From Paracoccaceae bacterium (GTDB taxonomy: Bacteria; Pseudomonadota; Alphaproteobacteria; Rhodobacterales; Rhodobacteraceae), in assembly GCA_011525185.1 (NCBI GenBank), contig WTIQ01000274.1, forward strand, positions 1-7,989: a DNA stretch of 7,989 nt, read 5' to 3'. Position 1 is the first letter of the stretch, and every line of letters starts with the position of its first letter. Of this stretch, positions 1-6,000 are shown one piece after another. A program made the position numbers and the translations under genes. The notes under the pieces were generated by a model that did not search any database, was not told the origin of the DNA, and worked only from the letters and a program-made list of their open reading frames with translations.

Positions 1-3000
1 TGTTTCCTGCGAAGAACTCAACAGTTCCTGCAGTAGATGACAATCTAACAGTCTCCGTTAGACCTCTTCTGGTGCCAAGTTGCATGTCACCAGCAGTCTT
101 GAATGACTTGGTGCCAATCTGAGTGAACGATAGAGATTCGTTGTTGTTATATGCACCACCAATGGTAACCTTAGAGATGTTGGAGGAAGTATCTGGAGTG
201 TTACCAACCCAGATATTGCTATGCAGAGATGCATTGCCAACATAGATGAACTGATCAGAAGTGGTAGAATTCAGGATATTTGCTGTTCCAGCAAAGTTAC
301 CTACATTCAAAGTACCAATGAAAGGAGAATCGGTTACTAGGTTGAAAGTACCAAGTGTAATGTCAGTTCTGATTTCAGCAGTGTTAGAACCACCGCCACC
401 ATGAACTTCAATGTCCTCTTGGAATCTAGCATCGCCAGTGAATCTAGACTCACCGTCAACAACTAGTGCTCTGTCTAGTTCGGCATTGGTTACATTGATA
501 CCAACGCGACCATTATCAGCAGTAGAGACACGCAGAGTTGCCTCATTTGCTGGGTTGTATGCATCGCCACCGACCATAAGTGCATCGGTGCGGTCTTGCT
601 GAGTTCTCTGTGCAAAGATAGAATGTGAACCGTAGTCGGTTACCTTCTTACCAGAGATGAATGCTGTACCAACAACATCTAGGTTTGCACGAGGTTCGGT
701 GTTAGCATCAGTGTAATTAGTTTCGTAAGAGTCTCTATCAGATCTTGCGACAGTGTTAACACCGAGTCTGTAATCACCGATGGTAGTAGTCCAGGTTCTC
801 AGTGCCTCAGCACCAATGACACCGAACTCTTTCCAGTTGGAGTTAGAGAACTCAAGTCTTACATTTGCATTTGCTGCAACTTCATCTGCCCACAGTCTGG
901 GGTTGTCACCCTGAATGCTGTTCTTGACAGAAGTAATAGCAAACTGTAGAGTATTGGAAGCACCATTGAATCCGTTAGAGATAACCTGCCAGGTGCCATC
1001 CAACTGACTATCAGTTACGCCAGAGATTCTGATCTCAGATCCAGCAGTGACGCCAAGTAGATCATTGGTTAGGGATCCTGCCCACTCAAGAGTAACAATA
1101 TTAGTATTGTTAAATGTGAGAGAGTAGATGTTCAGGTTGCCAACTTCAGTGAAGAAGTTTGCATAGATCCAACCAAGAGATGCACTCTGACCGACAGACT
1201 CACCCTTGAGCAGCATGTCTCCTGCGAATGGAGAACCAGCAGAACCATACTGTACAATCTGTGCAGCATTGAATGTTCCTGTCTGATCAGGAGTCATGTT
1301 CGATGGTGATGTACCAACGATATGTGTCTGGATCTTATAGGGTTGACCGTCTCTGCGACTATTGAACTGGAAAATTGCAGCGGAAATTTTATTGCGTGCA
1401 ATGACAATATCGCCTTCAGTTTCGGTATTTCTCAACCATGCAGATCTATCAAGAGATCCATCATCAACAGCAGGATCAACGAACGAAGAGATCGTTAGAG
1501 CGTGCTCTCTTACACTACCCAGAACATTGATTAGAACTGGAGAGTTGAATGTGCTGCGACGATCCTGTGCTTCACCACCGTTGACGGTGATATATTCGTT
1601 GAATGTAACAGGTGTATCGAAGGTGGTAACGAGGTTACCTAGTGTCTCGTCATCATCAGCAGAATCAACCAACTGTGCAGACTCTAGGAACTCTTCCTCA
1701 CCCGTGATAGCGTCAATCTTACGGTTACCAATGTAAAGGTCACCGTTAGAGTTTAGACCAGTGTAGAATACTAGACCACCGTCTTGCTTCTTAGACTGTG
1801 CATAGAAGTCTTGCGTTGGTGTTAGTACAACTTCCTGACGAGCAGGTAGACCAGTTGAATAGTTACCAGGACCGAAACCTAGGTATTCAAATGTATGGTT
1901 ACCAGCACGAGCGATGGATGGTCTACGCAGTTCAACATAGTATCTCTGATCGGTAACGACTGTGCTGTCACCAGCAATAGGAATCTTACGATCCTCAGAA
2001 CCAGATGCAGCGTTACCCTTCTGTGCGTTCAGTCTGTTATCAACAGTAGAACTTACCTGAGTATAGCTGTTGTTCTCGAATGCTGGTGTGCCGAGGAGGT
2101 CAACCATTGCCTCCTTAGTCATCGAACCCTTGAAGTCGTTGACTCTTACCAGACCATGTACATAGTTGTCAGCAGCAGAATATGTCTGTGGTGGATCAAC
2201 TAATGTAGCATCCAGTTTCTGATACCAAAGAGGATCGTTCTTATAGTTCAGTGGATATAGTTTGCTGATTGGTTGGGAGAACTTGAAGTTACGGAAGTTG
2301 CCCAGGTTACCAGCACCGCGTGGGAATGGTGAAATGTTACCACGGACTGCAGTTAGATAGTAGATACCATCTTGCTGACCGAAGATGCGGCGTTGTACCT
2401 CTTCGACATCGAAGATGTAGAATGTATCGTCGATGACACCAGTGTCAGTGACAGACTCGATGTAGTATTGAATACCAGCATCGTCTTCGATGATATCACC
2501 AGGAGTTACAGTGTAGATTGGTGCGCCATTCTGTCTGTAGTAATACTCAGGATATCCCTTAGCAATCAGATCCTTAATGTAGAGAGACTTACCAAAGTCA
2601 GGGTCTGCAAGTAGATCGGAGAATGCAGCACCTTGACCGACTCTGATGTTCTCAATGTCACTGTAGTCTAGTTCACCAACTACACCCTTAAGGATCATGT
2701 ACCAGTCAGATGTGCCAGGTACATTGGTGATAGCGTGTAGGTATGCATAACCAGAAGAGTTACCAAACCACTCAACGCGGTTAATTGCATCAGAAGACTG
2801 AGTTCTATCAGCAACAAAGTTACCACCCTGTGGTGCAGTAACCTTGATTGTGGTAAATGTCTCATTGATGAGAGCAGTGTTAGTGATCTCAGGGTTGATA
2901 ACTGTCAGTTCTAGGTAGTCATTGTTATCAGCAGCAGTGAAGTATCTACCAGACTCAATAGTCATGGAGACATAGTTCTGTGTCTCGATCTTCTTAGCAT

Positions 3001-6000
3001 ACTGAGTTGTGCCTACAAGATCCTTTCTATAAGGATCATATGCCACATCAGCATTCAAGTTGGCAGTGTCAAACTCAGACTGAGTGATACCAATGAATTC
3101 AGTTGCCTGAACTGGGTTGAAGAATCTTGCCTTCGTTACAGAACCAGATACAGGTTTCAGTACCAGTTTCTGTGGTACAAGTTTTCTGGTTTCGTCAGTT
3201 CTAGTCTTGATTGTGAATCCATTGATAGGATCACGAGCAGACTGTAGGTAAGATGGAATGACATAACGCAGACGATAGATTCTATCGAGTGGGTCACGCT
3301 CATCCTTGACACGCTCGAAGTAAGAGTCGTTTGTCTTATCGATGCCGTCAGCATACTCTCTGAGTCGTGGAATGATCTGATCAGTGCCGTTGTCATTCTC
3401 AACTTGTAGATACCACTTACCATAAATCGCTGGTGTTGTACCAGGATTCTGATAAGATGGATCAAACTTCATAGGCGACTCACGCTTGTTAGCGAAGACG
3501 CTGAAGTCATATACTCCACTCTGGAAGGTGATCTCATTGACACCAGCTTCAGCATCTGCCTTAGTCTTGTAGATGGTGAAGACTTTTTCGTTGATGTAAC
3601 GAGCGAAGAAGTATACATTGCCCAGGATTCTGCCGTTGCCATCAGCAACAGTAGGATCAGCAGCATATGCAGCACCAACTAGTGGTAGGTTGCCACCCTC
3701 ATTTGCTCTGAAGAATACAGTGTGACCAGTGATGTTAGGGAATGGAACATCAAAGATGTGTGGTACATCTGTTCTGATGTTAGTGTTGCTGACTCCATCC
3801 AGTTCACAAGAATACTGGTGTAGATCATAGTTGTCATCCAGAACGAAGTTGTAGATGTCAATCTCAATATCGGGATGGATGTCCTCAACTTCAGCAGAGT
3901 GGATGTAGATACCAGCAGCAGCATTCTCTTTGCTGCTTGCGAGCATGATCTTGGTTTGATCAGAACCATCAAATGCACCGACGCTGGAGTAATCTTCTGG
4001 TTTTGTAGCTCTGCCAGGTGCAATTACATAATACTTCTCATTGGTTTCAAAACCATTTGGCAGGCGAATGAGACGCTTGTCAACATCTACATACTGGTTG
4101 GTTACAGTATCGTAGCGTGGACGAGGTACGAGTCTAACAGGAGTACCAGTCTCTAGATCGTGTGGGTTAGCACCATTGTTATTCAGTGTCCAAACTGTTG
4201 CTCTAGCAGCAAGTTCGGTTGTCAACTGAGATGGTTCGTTGCGAGCAACAGATCCTAGACCACTCTGAATGATCGTGCTGATGTTAGCAAAATACTGACG
4301 GATAGTAGATGCCTGGTCAACACACTCAGGATATGTGGTGTGCTGAGTGATTGTCTCATCAACAGTAGGAACAGTGCTGCTGTATACACCAGTGTCTAGT
4401 GTGAAATACAGATAGGAGTTTGTGCTGCTGGAGTTAGCATTGATCGATGGACCAAACTCTAGACCCAGAGGAACTGGATCTCTGCTAACGCTATCAATAT
4501 ATCCAGGATTCTCGATAGTATCAGTTAGAATCTTGAATAGCGTTGTGATAGTCGATGCAACATTCTGACAGGAACCATTAGAAATGGTACGGTCAACAGT
4601 GCTCAGAGAAGCAGGAGTTGCAACAGCATCTTCTACAATCTTGAATAGTGTGTTGATTGTAGTTCTGGTGTCCTCACAGGATCCAACAGAAGATGTCTTA
4701 GGAATGTTGTAGAGATTGCTGTTACCAGCAATAACATCGGTTACAAACTGAGTCAGTGTATTCAGGGAAGATCTTACATCTTCACAAGATCCAACAGAAA
4801 CAGTTCTGGTTACTAGTGCGAGCGATGCATTGTTAGCAACTGCATCAGTGACAATAGTGGTCAGAGTTGTAAGAGTAGATCTTACATCCTCACAAGATCC
4901 TTGAGAGAATGTACGAGGTACACTGTATAGAGTGGTTGGAGTTGTAACAGTGTTGGTGAGAAGCAGAACCAAAGATGTGATTGCTGCTGCTTCATTCTGA
5001 CATGCAGGGTTAGCAGTATCAACAGTGATGGTAAGATCCTTAACCTGAGTTAGATTTGTATAACCACCAACAGTAACATCCTCATTTCTCATGACCTCAA
5101 TCATGATGTCACGAGCATGTTCAAACGCCTCTACAGTCTGCAGTTCTTCGTTTACAACATGAGCACCAGTTGCATACAGGTTTGCAGCATCCCAGGTTCT
5201 ATCGTTACCACCAAATGCTAGGTTATGTGCGACAACTTCGATAACATCCATGATGTCATCTGTGCAGTTCTGAGTGCCACCAGGAACAGCAAAACCTGTG
5301 TTTGCTGCTAGCATTCTACCAACAGCAATTTCAGCGATGAACTGTTTGTTAGCAAGAATCAGATTCTTAGCGTCTGCTGCCTTGTCATTAACAGGATCTG
5401 GTTCATTATAAGTAATTGTCTCATCCTTAACCTGAGTTAGACCATGAGAACCCATAACTAGGACGGATTCGTTTCTCATGATCTGAACCATCAGATCTCT
5501 AGCAGCTTCAAAACACTGGTTGGTTTGAGACTCTTCATTAGCAACATGGGCACCCTGTACATAGAGGTTTGCCATGTCCCAAGTACGATCATTGCCACCA
5601 TATGCAGTGTTGTAGGTTACTTCCTCAACAAAGTCCATGATGTCATCGATGCAATCCTGTGGGTTGCCAGTTGGACTGACGAAACCAGGATTCTGTGCAA
5701 GCATTCTTTCATATGCTTCAGCACCAATGAATGCTTTGTTCTGAAGAATCAGATCACGAGCATCACCGCCACGATCAGTTACAGGATCAGGGAGGTTGTA
5801 AGTGATACTTTGATCAAAGGTTTGAGTTAGACCATGAGATCCTACAACTAGGATTCTCTGGTTTCTCATTGCCTCAACCATCATGTCACGGGCATGATTG
5901 AAACACTCGATGGTTTCAGTCTCTTCACCAGCAACATGAGCACCCTGTACATACAAGTCTGACATTTCCCAGACTCTATCGTTACCACCATACGCCAGGT

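Noticed and set aside
1362..1736. Plus-strand ORF of 124 codons, the longest complete ORF
   Set aside because: The product is Ser/Thr/Arg-rich without domains, as expected from reading the reverse of a beta-rich coding frame. The minus frame is open on both sides of it.
5525..5830. Plus-strand ORF of 101 codons
   Set aside because: It is antisense to U3/U4. Its resemblance to other plus-strand ORFs only mirrors the repeats on the coding strand.
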